In this document: in pieces, positions 41,001 through 49,168 of the stretch
Layout: each line of letters starts with the position of its first letter
Position numbering within the stretch: position 1 is the first letter of the stretch
NCBI GenBank assembly: GCA_963777565.1
Contig: CAVZQZ010000006.1
Location: forward strand, 62,001-126,000
Source of the DNA: CALMEC01 sp963777565
GTDB lineage: Bacteria > Actinomycetota > Thermoleophilia > Miltoncostaeales > Miltoncostaeaceae
Direction: 5' to 3'
Length of the DNA: 64,000 bases
Made by a program: the position numbers and the translations under genes
The notes under the pieces: generated by a model
Told to the model about the DNA's origin: nothing
Seen by the model: the letters and a program-made list of their open reading frames with translations, nothing else
Databases searched by the model: none

Positions 41001-43607
41001 ATGCGACTCCTCGAGCGCGAAGCGGCGCTGGCCGACCTTACGGCTGCGCTCGACGAGGCCCGAGCCGGGGCTGGCGCGGTGGCGATGGTGAGCGGCGAGG
41101 CCGGCGTCGGTAAGACCACCCTCCTTCGAGCGTTCGCCGCCCAGGCCGACGCGGCCCGCACGCTGATCGGCGGGTGCGACGACCTGGCCGTGCCGCGAGC
41201 GCTCGGCCCGTTCCTGGAGATCGCCGATCAGGTGCCACGGCTGCTTCGCCGGCTGGAGGAGGAGCCGGTGGGCGCCCCCCGGGCGATGTTCGACGAGCTG
41301 CGCCGCGACGGGCCCACGTTGTGCGTGGTCGAAGACGCCCACTGGGCCGACGAGGCGACCCTCGATGTCATCACCCACTTAGCCCGCCGCATGGAGGACC
41401 TGCCCGCGCTCCTGGTGATCTCGTTCCGCGACGACGAGGTGGCCCCTGACCATCCCCTCCGCCGCGCGCTGGCCGCCGCCCCCACCGCCCGCGCCCGGCG
41501 CATCACCCTGGCGCCGCTCAGCGCCGCCGCGGTGGGTGCCCTGGCCGGCCCCGGGGTGGACGCCGCCTCCCTGCACGCGGTGACCGGCGGAAACCCGTTC
41601 TTCGTGACCGAGGCACTGTCGGCGGGCGACGGGCCTACCCCGCCCAGCGTCCGCGACGCCGTGCTGAGCCGGCTGGCGCGCCTCGGCCCCGACGGTCGCG
41701 AGGCCGCCGAGCTCGTGAGCGTTGTCCCCGCCCAGACCGAGCGCTGGCTGGTGGACGAATGCCTAGGCCCCGCCGACGCCGCCCTCGCCGACTGCGAGGA
41801 GCGCGGGCTGCTGGTGATCGACGGCCCCGTGGCGCGGTTCCGCCACGAGCTCGCCCGGCGAGCGGTGGAGGAGACGCTGTCGGGCGGCCGGCGCGCCGCG
41901 CTCAACCGCGCCGTGCTGGGGGCCCTGGGCCGGCGGGGAGCGTCGGCCGCGCGCCTGGCCCATCATGCCTGGCAGGCCGACGACGCCGACTCCCTGGTCC
42001 GCCACGGCATCGCGGCCGGCCGGGAGGCCGCCGCCGCACGATCGCACCGGGAAGCCGTGGACCTGCTCGCCCGAGTCGCCGAGCACGACACGATGATGGG
42101 CGACGAGGAACGCGCAGGAGTGCTGGAGCTTCTGTCCGAGGAGGCTTACCACAGCGGACACCTCGAACAGTCGCTGGCGGCACGGCAGGAGGCGCTCGAG
42201 CTGCGACGCGACCTCGGCGATCCGCTCGCGACGGGCGCGACCCTGCGGTGGCTCTCCCGAATCCGCTGGTTGGCGCGCGATCGCGCCGGCGCGGAGATGG
42301 CGGCCGACGAGGCGATCGTTCTGCTGGAGGAGTGCCCACCTGGTCGTGAGCTCGCCATGGCCCTCAGCAACCGCGCCCAGCTCGCCATGCTCGCCCAGCG
42401 CGACGACGAGGCCATCCCGTGGGGTGAGCGGGCGATCGCCCTGGCCGACGAGCTCGGCGACGTCGAGACGCTGGTGCACGCTCAGATCAACCTCGGCACG
42501 GCGCTGCTGCAGGCCAGCCTCGGCGACGAAGCGCTCGGCGACGCGGTCCGCGGTCAGGCGCTCCTGGAGGAGAGCGCGACCCGCGCCATAGAGACGGGGC
42601 TCGACGAGCACGCCTGCCGGGCGCTGGTGAACTCCGCGTGGATGGCGAAGGACGCGGCCCGCTATGCCGACGCTCGCCTTACGACGGAGCGCGGCCTGGC
42701 GTTTGCCCGTGAGCGTGAGCAGTTCGTATTCGAGGAGTACATGCTGGCGCTGAACGCGCTGATCGACCTGGCCACGGGGGACTGGGCGGCTGCCGAGGCC
42801 ACCGCTGCCGGACTGGTTTCGAGCCCAACGCTTCGCCAGACGGTCGTGCGGATCCCGGCGCTCGAGGTGCTCGGTCTCATCCACGCCCGCCGCGGCGAGC
42901 CCGACGCCACCGAGCTGCTGGACGACGCCTGGCGGTTCGCGGAGTCCACCCAGGAGCTGCAACGCATCCGCCCCATCGCGTGCGCCCGCGGCGAGGTGGC
43001 GTGGCTTGCCGACGACCCCGACGCCGTGGACGCCGCGACCCGAGACGCCTACGAACTGGCACTCGACGTGGGAAACGGCCGGGACATCGGCGAGCTGGCG
43101 TTGTGGCGCCACCGGGCGGGGGTGCTGGACGAGGTCCCGCAGGGATGCCTCGACCCGTTCGCCCTGGAGATGGCCGGCAACCCGCGGGCGGCGGCGGCCG
43201 CTTGGCGGGACCTCGGGGCGACGTACGGTCAGGCGCTCGCCCTGATGCAGGCCGCCGACGCCGACTCGCTCCTGGAGGCCGTGGCCCTGCTGGACGGGCT
43301 GGGGGCGACGGCGGTGGCGGCTCTGGCGCGCGACCTGGCACGACGCACGGGCGCGACACGGGTGCCGCGCGGCCCCCGGGCGTCGACCCGCGAGAACCCG
43401 GTGGGGCTCACCGGCCGACAGATGCAGGTGCTGGGACTGGTGGCCCAGGGCCTATCGAACGGGCAGATCGCGGAGCGGCTGGTGGTGTCGCCGAAGACGG
43501 TGGAGCACCATGTGGCGGCGGTCCTCGACAAGCTCGGCGCCGGCAATCGCGGGGAGGCCGTCACAGCCGCCCGCAAACTCGGGGTACCGCTCGACTCCCA
43601 AAGCTAG
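41001..43607 (+). CDS. LAL-type LuxR-family ATPase transcription regulator
   Basis: This 868-residue regulator has an N-terminal AAA/STAND ATPase with Walker A GEAGVGKT at residues 32-39 and Walker B-like LCVVEDAHWADEATL. A large TPR-like helical middle follows. The C-terminal LuxR helix-turn-helix is LTGRQMQVLGLVAQGLSNGQ with IAERLVVSPKTVEHHV. This LAL (large ATP-binding LuxR) class controls secondary metabolism and carbon use in Actinobacteria on ligand or ATP binding. No clear target gene is adjacent. Start ATG 41001. Confidence 0.9.
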   Translation: MRLLEREAALADLTAALDEARAGAGAVAMVSGEAGVGKTTLLRAFAAQADAARTLIGGCDDLAVPRALGPFLEIADQVPRLLRRLEEEPVGAPRAMFDELRRDGPTLCVVEDAHWADEATLDVITHLARRMEDLPALLVISFRDDEVAPDHPLRRALAAAPTARARRITLAPLSAAAVGALAGPGVDAASLHAVTGGNPFFVTEALSAGDGPTPPSVRDAVLSRLARLGPDGREAAELVSVVPAQTERWLVDECLGPADAALADCEERGLLVIDGPVARFRHELARRAVEETLSGGRRAALNRAVLGALGRRGASAARLAHHAWQADDADSLVRHGIAAGREAAAARSHREAVDLLARVAEHDTMMGDEERAGVLELLSEEAYHSGHLEQSLAARQEALELRRDLGDPLATGATLRWLSRIRWLARDRAGAEMAADEAIVLLEECPPGRELAMALSNRAQLAMLAQRDDEAIPWGERAIALADELGDVETLVHAQINLGTALLQASLGDEALGDAVRGQALLEESATRAIETGLDEHACRALVNSAWMAKDAARYADARLTTERGLAFAREREQFVFEEYMLALNALIDLATGDWAAAEATAAGLVSSPTLRQTVVRIPALEVLGLIHARRGEPDATELLDDAWRFAESTQELQRIRPIACARGEVAWLADDPDAVDAATRDAYELALDVGNGRDIGELALWRHRAGVLDEVPQGCLDPFALEMAGNPRAAAAAWRDLGATYGQALALMQAADADSLLEAVALLDGLGATAVAALARDLARRTGATRVPRGPRASTRENPVGLTGRQMQVLGLVAQGLSNGQIAERLVVSPKTVEHHVAAVLDKLGAGNRGEAVTAARKLGVPLDSQS

Positions 43608-43703
43608 GGGGTGATGACGGAAACTCTGGGGTGGCCCCCCGATGCGGCTCCCTGCCCATCGTTCCTAGGCTCGTTCCATCACGTTCGAGCACAAGGAGCC
43701 GTC

Positions 43704-43874
43704 ATGAACGCCACGCTCAACAGCCACCTCTCCGCCGCCATCGTCGCCGACCGCCACAGCCGCGCCGCCCACCATCGGCTGGTCCGGCTGGCGGAGTCCG
43801 CCGCCCACCCTGCGACCACCACAGACCCCAAGCCCGCGCTGCGCCGTCTGCGTCTTCGTCGTGTCACCGCGTAG
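43704..43874 (+). CDS. Small protein, 56 residues
   Basis: MNATLNSHLSAAIVADRHSR starts a small basic, helical protein ending in LRRLRLRRVTA. AAGGAG lies 8 bases before the ATG at 43704, which makes translation likely. It has no Cys and no TM helix. Function is unknown; similar short genes are common in Actinobacteria. Confidence 0.55.
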   Translation: MNATLNSHLSAAIVADRHSRAAHHRLVRLAESAAHPATTTDPKPALRRLRLRRVTA

Positions 43875-44211
43875 TCGACGTCCACTGCCTTCCACGGGCC
43901 CGGAGCCCAGACGCGCCTCGCGATCGACCGGATGGTCGCGGTCGGCTGAGTAAGTCGGCACTTGCGTCGTGCCGCTCGGCGGGGTCGCGCCGAGCGACGC
44001 GAGCGTCGTCGGGCTCACCTACCCGAGGCGTTCCCCGTTACCTACGTCGTCACTCGCAAGCTCTCCGGCCGCACCGTCGTGGCCCGCGCGCTCGCCGCGG
44101 TCTTCGGCGCGCGATGGGTGAGTTCCTCAACTCGGAGCGCGCCAAGGTGCTGCTGCGCCGCCAGGGACTGCTCGTGGCCGGCGCCCGCCGCCGCCCGCCT
44201 GATCGCGGCGG
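43875..44211. other. Gene-poor 337 bases
   Basis: I see no convincing gene here. Short open stretches such as VTYVVTRKLSGRTVVARALA have coding-like composition but no start with a ribosome site, so they may be a relic or chance. Confidence 0.4.
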
Positions 44212-45771
44212 CTACCGCCAGCGGCGGGTGATGGTGATCGTGCCCGCATTCACCCAGCCGCCGCCGGGGCCGGGAAGGCCGCCGGTGATCACGGTGGTAC
44301 CGCCCTCCAGGGGCAGCGGGAACGTCATCGGCGCCGGGTTGATGAGCGCCGGTCCCGGTTGGCCGGGAACCAGGGTCGCCATCGGGCACTGGATCGAGGC
44401 GGACGCCGACAGGTCCCCGCCGGCGAGGTGCCAGTCCACCTTCAGGTCGTGGGCCGGGGTGACCTCGATCACGACCTCCAGCGGCGCGCTCGTCGACACC
44501 GGGTTCAGGAAGACGCACGGCACCAGGGGTGTGAACACCAGGTTCTCGTAGACGGCCGGGAACATGCCGGTGAACCGGGCCGAGCCGGTGGCGAGCGGAT
44601 CGCGGTTCGCCGAGCCCTGCACGTTGACCGTCCCGGACGACTGTGCGGCCGCGGTTCCGAGGTACGTCGTCAGCGAGATGTTCACGTCGTAGCGCCCGCA
44701 CTTCGCCTCGGCGTCCCGCACCTTCTTGAGGAGCCGCCCCACCTCCTCGTTCAGCACCTTCTCGAGGACTGCGCGGACGTCGGCGTCGGCGTCCGCCTGG
44801 CTCTGGGTGAAGCCGGAGGTCTGGACGTTCGACGTCATCGTGGCGCCCGTGACCGCGCCGGTCGCGGGGCTGAACGTCCCGCGGATCTACCCGGTCGCGG
44901 AGAACCGCGAGGCGGAGTGCAGGAAGAGCGCCCGCGCGTTGCGCTTGTACGCCATGCCGGCGCTCACGGTGAACGCGAACGGCCGTGCCCGCCCGTCGGG
45001 GCCGAACCGCACCCGCCCGCTTGTCCGCACCCTGACCCTATGCGCCTCGCGGACCGCACCGAGGCCGATCTGCTTCGGCCCGAACGTCTCGCCCTTGCGG
45101 ACGGTGGCCTCGAGATCGCTCGACAGGTCCATGATCCCGTTGGCGTCCGGGCAGTCCTCGCCGGACGCGGCTTCGCTGGCGCTGATCGTGAAGCCGAACG
45201 ACTTCGTGCCGCCCGACGCGTCGGTGACGGTGCCATCGAGACCCGTCGCGAGACGTCCGTTCGGGGATCCGCCCATCTGGAGATTCGCCGACACGGCGGA
45301 ACCGTTCATCGTGCCCCCGAAGCCCACGCCGACGGTGAAGGAGCCATTCGGGTTGACGGTCACCGTCGGGGCGCCGGTCGGAGCGATTTCGTGGATGCGT
45401 TCCATCGACGTGGAGGCCAGGGCGGCGCGCAGGCTCCCGAGCGATTGGATCTCGGCGACGGCGACCCTGGCGACGATGGCGTTCACCACGGCGGGCGCAA
45501 TCGGCCGTCCCGCCAGCTTGCGGGTCTTCGGCAGCGGCTTCACGGGCCAGCCGGAAAGGATCCGGCGCACCGTCGCCACCAGGGCGGACGGCGGCACCAC
45601 TCGTTGCCTCAGTCGCGACGCCGGAATGCAGGTGCGCACCCCGTTCGCGACGCGGGCGGCCTTCCCCGCCGGGCATTTTGCCGCCGCGGCCTCCGACGGG
45701 TGACCTGCCGCAGCCCAGACGAGGACGACGCAGAACGCTGGACCGACCAGAACACGCGAGAGCCGTCGCAC
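44212..45771 (-). pseudogene. Exported protein interrupted by an in-frame amber codon
   Basis: The ORF 45771-44887 has a signal peptide (RVLVGPAFCVVLVWAAAGHP) and is followed in the same frame, directly after a single TAG at 44887-44889, by a further open frame to 44212. The joined product (519 residues) has a long beta-rich domain. Before the stop, NGSFTVGVGFGGTMNGSAVS, and after it IRGTFSPATGAVTGATMTSN. The sequence FSATG-stop-IRGTFSPATG would read naturally with a Tyr or Trp at the stop. So one point change (TAC or TAT to TAG) or an error explains it. I do not know the family; unlinked to the neighbours. Confidence 0.6.
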
Positions 45772-46026
45772 GAACCCCCTGGGGCGTCAAAGATCGCGAA
45801 GAGGCGGACCAACGAAATCGCCACCCGCGTAGGCTCCCCCGTCGGTCAAGGGACTCTCAAAGCCTGTCAGACGTCCACGACGTCACCTGGGCGCTTGCGC
45901 GGCGGGCCGACGTCCCAAGGCGTTCTTGGCGACCTGAACCGCCGCCCGCGTCGCTCCGGCGCCATTGACCCCTCGACCGCGGCCTTTGTACGGTCGGTAG
46001 ACGGATCCGATGAGAAGGGGGAGAAC

Positions 46027-46320
46027 ATGCAATTCGGGTTCATCTACCGCGTCAGGGACTCCGTCACCGAGTCGAGCGAGAAGCGCACGCTCCAGCTGTT
46101 CACCAACTGGCAGCCGCCGTTCACGTTCATCCACCACTGGGCGTTCTCCGACGGCAGCGGCGGCTTCGGCGTCCTCGACACCGACAGCCCCACCGCCCTC
46201 ATGGAGGGCGTCGCGCCATGGATCGCCTACTTCGAGTTCGAGCTCATGCCCGTCGTCGAAATCGAGCAGGCCGTCCCGATCTTCATGAAGGTCAACGAAT
46301 GGCGTGACTCCGTCGCCTGA
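46027..46320 (+). CDS. DUF3303-like small protein
   Basis: This 97-residue protein reads MQFGFIYRVRDSVTESSEKR then FIHHWAFSDGSGGFGVLDTD and YFEFELMPVVEIEQAVPIFM, the pattern of the DUF3303 (single-domain dimeric alpha-beta barrel) family. The ATG at 46027 has a GGGGGAG site. Function unknown. Confidence 0.75.
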   Translation: MQFGFIYRVRDSVTESSEKRTLQLFTNWQPPFTFIHHWAFSDGSGGFGVLDTDSPTALMEGVAPWIAYFEFELMPVVEIEQAVPIFMKVNEWRDSVA

Positions 46321-46420
46321 AACCTCGACCCGGCCGGGAGGTGCGCCGGGTCAGCCGGCACTCCTCCCGGCCCCGATTTGCATTTCCCGCGACGATGCCC
46401 TACCCTGCCCGACCCAAGCC

Positions 46421-46531
46421 ATGAGTTATTCCTTCGACATCAACCTCGTGACCGGCGCCGCCAAGCTGCGCTGGCTTCACGCTTGCCCGCGCACGATGGC
46501 CTGTGCCCTCGCAGTGAGGCACCCGCGGTAG
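46421..46531 (+). CDS. Possible 36-residue small protein or leader peptide
   Basis: MSYSFDINLVTGAAKLRWLH is followed by 16 residues (ACPRTMACALAVRHPR). No clear ribosome site is seen. Its end lies inside two hairpins (46503-46542) that precede a real intrinsic terminator. It could be a leader peptide of an attenuated transcript, a small protein, or no gene at all if the segment is RNA. Confidence 0.35.
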   Translation: MSYSFDINLVTGAAKLRWLHACPRTMACALAVRHPR

Positions 46532-46560
46532 ACCCGTACCGCATGTGACCAAGCTTCGCG
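46503..46560 (+). ncRNA. Candidate structured RNA of three hairpins (terminator at its end)
   Basis: Hairpin 1 is GTG-CCTC...GAGG-CAC (46503-46522, one bulge). Hairpin 2 is GCGGTA-GACCCG-TACCGC (46525-46542). The terminator follows at 46561. Three stems in a row ending in a T-tract terminator are a typical layout of a small RNA or an attenuator. Confidence 0.4.
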
Positions 46561-46586
46561 AGGGCGACCGAGAGGTCGCCCTTTTT
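46561..46586 (+). terminator. Rho-independent terminator with T-tract
   Basis: AGGGCGACC pairs with GGTCGCCCT around GAGA (9-bp perfect stem) and is followed directly by TTTTG. This is the clearest T-tract terminator in the window, and there is no intact gene of normal size before it in the plus strand other than DUF3303, so a short transcript must end here. Confidence 0.85.
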
Positions 46587-46968
46587 GTTGCCCGAAACCG
46601 GTTCCCAAGTAGGTGATGCCCAGCTTGAAGAAACACGAGACGACCATCGAGGCCCCGCCCGAGTGAGAACGGCCCCCGCCCACCCCGGGCGGGCACCAGG
46701 CTCCAAACCCCCTCCACGATGACATCGCCACCTGTGCCGACGGGCGCGGGCGGCGGTGATCCAGGGCCGAAGGGGGGGCGAGCGGCACAGACATCGCACA
46801 CCGCCACCGGCGGCGTGACCAGACGACCCCCTCTCGGCGCTCACCGCTCACTTCGCCGAGCGGCCGCGCCGTTGCGCCGATCCCCATGGGGAGGATCGGC
46901 GGAGCGGCGGCCCGCTCCCGGCCCGCGTCCCCCCGTGCGGGCCGAGACCACAAGCGAAGGAGCACACC

Positions 46969-47190
46969 GTGAGCAACATCGTTCACCTGTCCGGCGGCAC
47001 GCACCTCGCGCACCTGGCCGGACACAAGCTCATCGCCCTCGACGCCGAACGCCTGCGCCGTGCACAGCACGTCCACGAAGCCCGGCTTGCTCGTCGACGG
47101 GCCCGCAACCGTGCTGCACGACGCGGCGCGACGGTATCCGAAGGAGTTCGGTACCCCGCCTTCGGGCGCGACGGGCCAGAAGCCGCCTAG
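46969..47190 (+). CDS. Small basic protein, 73 residues
   Basis: MSNIVHLSGGTHLAHLAGHK is followed by a helical Arg/Ala-rich region (LRRAQHVHEARLARRRARNR). GAAGGAG lies 7 bases before the GTG at 46969, so it is probably translated. No family recognised. Its end lies 91 bases before the tRNA. Confidence 0.5.
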   Translation: MSNIVHLSGGTHLAHLAGHKLIALDAERLRRAQHVHEARLARRRARNRAARRGATVSEGVRYPAFGRDGPEAA

Positions 47191-47281
47191 ACGTTCACGC
47201 GTCTGGCGGACGCTCCGCACCGGCCCGCGCCGGTGCGTTCCCCCAACGGTCCGTCCGTGTCACGGCGGGCGGACCGTGCGA

Positions 47282-47354
47282 CGCGCGGTAGAGAAACGGC
47301 CATCTCACGAGCCTCATGAGCTCGAGACAGCGGGTTCAACTCCCGCCCGCGCCA
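47282..47354 (+). tRNA. tRNA with CAU anticodon (Met, or Ile2), unusual form
   Basis: I fold it as acceptor CGCGCGG / CCGCGCC (6 of 7 pairs, first pair C:C mismatch); TA; D-stem GAGA/TCTC with loop AACGGCCA (GG present); A26; anticodon stem CGAGC/GCTCG with loop CTCATGA (T33, anticodon CAT at 47315-47317); variable AGACA; T-stem GCGGG/CCCGC with loop TTCAACT; discriminator A. The T-loop and D-loop invariants are met. No CCA is encoded. It has two initiator-like marks (mismatch at 1:72, A11:T24) but lacks the three G:C pairs of the initiator anticodon stem. Isoacceptor identity is open. Confidence 0.8.
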
Positions 47355-47493
47355 TCCCCTCCCCCACGACCCCACCCCCATCACCACCCGCCAACGTCAC
47401 GAGCGTGACATAACCAGCGTCGTCTCGGCGCCAGACCCACTCGCGGCCCGACCGTACCTTCGGGTCACAGTCACCCACCCCTAGGAGCCCGCC

Positions 47494-47661
47494 ATGAACC
47501 CCGCCGACACCCTCACATTGCACGCCGAAACCCGGACGATCTGGACCCCCTGCCCCACCTGCTGGGGACAGCGCCGCATCTTCGAGAACCCGAATGGCGA
47601 GGGCCTCGTGCCTCACGCCTGCCCGTCGTGCCTCGGCCTCGGCGAGCAGATGGCCGCGTAG
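47494..47661 (+). CDS. 55-residue zinc-ribbon protein with two DnaJ-like CxxCxGxG-type knuckles
   Basis: The protein reads MNPADTLTLHAETRTIWTPC, then PTCWGQRR and, further on, HACPSCLGLGEQMAA. The two motifs CPTCWG and CPSCLGLG are DnaJ-type zinc knuckles that bind one zinc ion. GGAG lies 7-10 bases ahead of the ATG at 47494. It is too short for most gene finders. Function unknown; perhaps an RNA- or protein-binding adaptor. Confidence 0.6.
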   Translation: MNPADTLTLHAETRTIWTPCPTCWGQRRIFENPNGEGLVPHACPSCLGLGEQMAA

Positions 47662-47757
47662 CGGGCGACCCTCAGGGCCCGCCCGCCGCGCGAGGCCACA
47701 GCGAACACCGCTGGTAGGGTCGCGCGCGCCGACGGATCCGCGAACAGGGAGACCTCC

Positions 47758-49059
47758 ATGCGCCGCCTCGTCCTCGCCGTCCTCGCCGCCACGGCGTGCC
47801 TCGCCGCAGCCCAGGCGGCCGCGGCCTCCACCCTGGCCGTGCAGGGCGGCACGACGCTGCAGTTCACCGCCGCCGCGGCGGAGACCAACAACGTCACCGT
47901 CACCCGCGGCGCAACCCTCTACACGGTGGCCGACCCCGGCTCCACTATCACCCCCACCGCCCCCTGCGTCGCCGTCAACGCCAACACCGCCACCTGCCCG
48001 GTGGCCGGCGTCGTCGACGTCAACGTGAGCCTCGTCGACGGCAACGACCAAGCCACTATCGACCCGACAGTCACCCAGGTCGGCGTCACCCTGCAGGGCG
48101 GCGACGGCAACGACACCCTCACCGGCGCGGCGACCGCCGACACCCTCCAGGGCGGCCCCGGCAACGACACCCTGAACGGCCTGGGCGGTGACGACCAGCT
48201 CACCGGCGGCGCGGGCGACGACACCCTCGTCGGCGGTGACGGCGACGACTCGCTCTCGGGCGGGGCCGGCCGCGACAACGTCCAGGGCGCCGCCGGCGAC
48301 GACACGATCCCCGACGCCGGCACCGACGCCGACCCCGACAGCTTCAGCGGCGGAGCCGGCACCGACCTGATCGACTACTCCGACGCCGCCGTCGGTGTGA
48401 CCGTCACCCTCGACGGGGTCGCCAACGACGGCGTGGCCGGGGAGGCCGACAGCGTCAGCGCCGACATCGAGGACGTCACCGGCACGACGAAGGCCGACAC
48501 CATCACCGGCAGCGCCGCCGCCAACGAACTCAACGGCGGCTCCGGCAACGACACCCTCAGTGGCGGCGGCGGGTCCGATGGGCTGAACGGCGCGCGTGGC
48601 AACGACACCCTCGACGGCGGTGCCGGTATCGACGCCCTCGCCGGCGGCCCCGGCAGCGACACCCTGCGCGCCCGGGACATCTCCGCAGACGACGTCTCCT
48701 GCGGCGGCGGCGTCGACAGCGCACTCCTCGACGGGTCCGACGTGCCGCGCGCGTGCGAGGCCGTGAGCCGCGGAGTGGGCGTCGCCACCACCAGCACCCG
48801 GGTCGCGTCGGGCGGGGTGACGCTGCGCTTGGTGTGCCCCGCGATCGAGGCCGTGCGGTGCGCCGGAACCCTCACGCTGCGATACGGCACTACGCGGGTC
48901 GGCGGCCGGTCGTTCTCGATCGCATCGGGCACCGCCGCCAACGTCCGGGTCGCGCTCAACGCACGTGGCCGGCGGGCGAAGGCGGTCATCGCCACCAACA
49001 TCTTCCGCGACGCCGTCGGCATCGGGGTGATCACCCGCAAGGCGGTGACGCTTCGGTAG
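47758..49059 (+). CDS. Exported RTX-like calcium-binding protein
   Basis: This 433-residue protein has a signal peptide (RRLVLAVLAATACLAAAQAA), a beta-rich N-terminal domain with DPGSTITPTAPC, then two blocks of GGxGxDTL repeats (GGDGNDTLTGAATADTLQGG; GGSGNDTLSGGGGSDGLNGA). A short DISADDVSCGGGVDSALLDG with DVPRACEAV follows, as at 30.7 kb. A C-terminal Ig-like domain (GGVTLRLVCPAIEAVRCAGT) ends it. It would fold with Ca2+ outside the cell. ATG start with GGGAGACC upstream. Confidence 0.87.
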   Translation: MRRLVLAVLAATACLAAAQAAAASTLAVQGGTTLQFTAAAAETNNVTVTRGATLYTVADPGSTITPTAPCVAVNANTATCPVAGVVDVNVSLVDGNDQATIDPTVTQVGVTLQGGDGNDTLTGAATADTLQGGPGNDTLNGLGGDDQLTGGAGDDTLVGGDGDDSLSGGAGRDNVQGAAGDDTIPDAGTDADPDSFSGGAGTDLIDYSDAAVGVTVTLDGVANDGVAGEADSVSADIEDVTGTTKADTITGSAAANELNGGSGNDTLSGGGGSDGLNGARGNDTLDGGAGIDALAGGPGSDTLRARDISADDVSCGGGVDSALLDGSDVPRACEAVSRGVGVATTSTRVASGGVTLRLVCPAIEAVRCAGTLTLRYGTTRVGGRSFSIASGTAANVRVALNARGRRAKAVIATNIFRDAVGIGVITRKAVTLR

Positions 49060-49168
49060 CGGGTTCCTACCGTCGTCCCGAGCGCAGACCGTGGACCTCG
49101 AGGCGACGGCCGGCCGCGTTCAGTCGCCCGCGCGTTCGGAGCGGTCGCCGGCGCAATAGCATCCAACG

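Noticed and set aside
41763..43112. 449-residue minus-strand ORF inside the LAL regulator
   Set aside because: Antisense shadow; the LuxR and Walker motifs are in the plus frame.
46400..47220. Minus-strand ORFs of 134-247 residues around 46.4-47.2 kb
   Set aside because: They run through the terminator and small plus-strand genes with no signal; coding is not supported.
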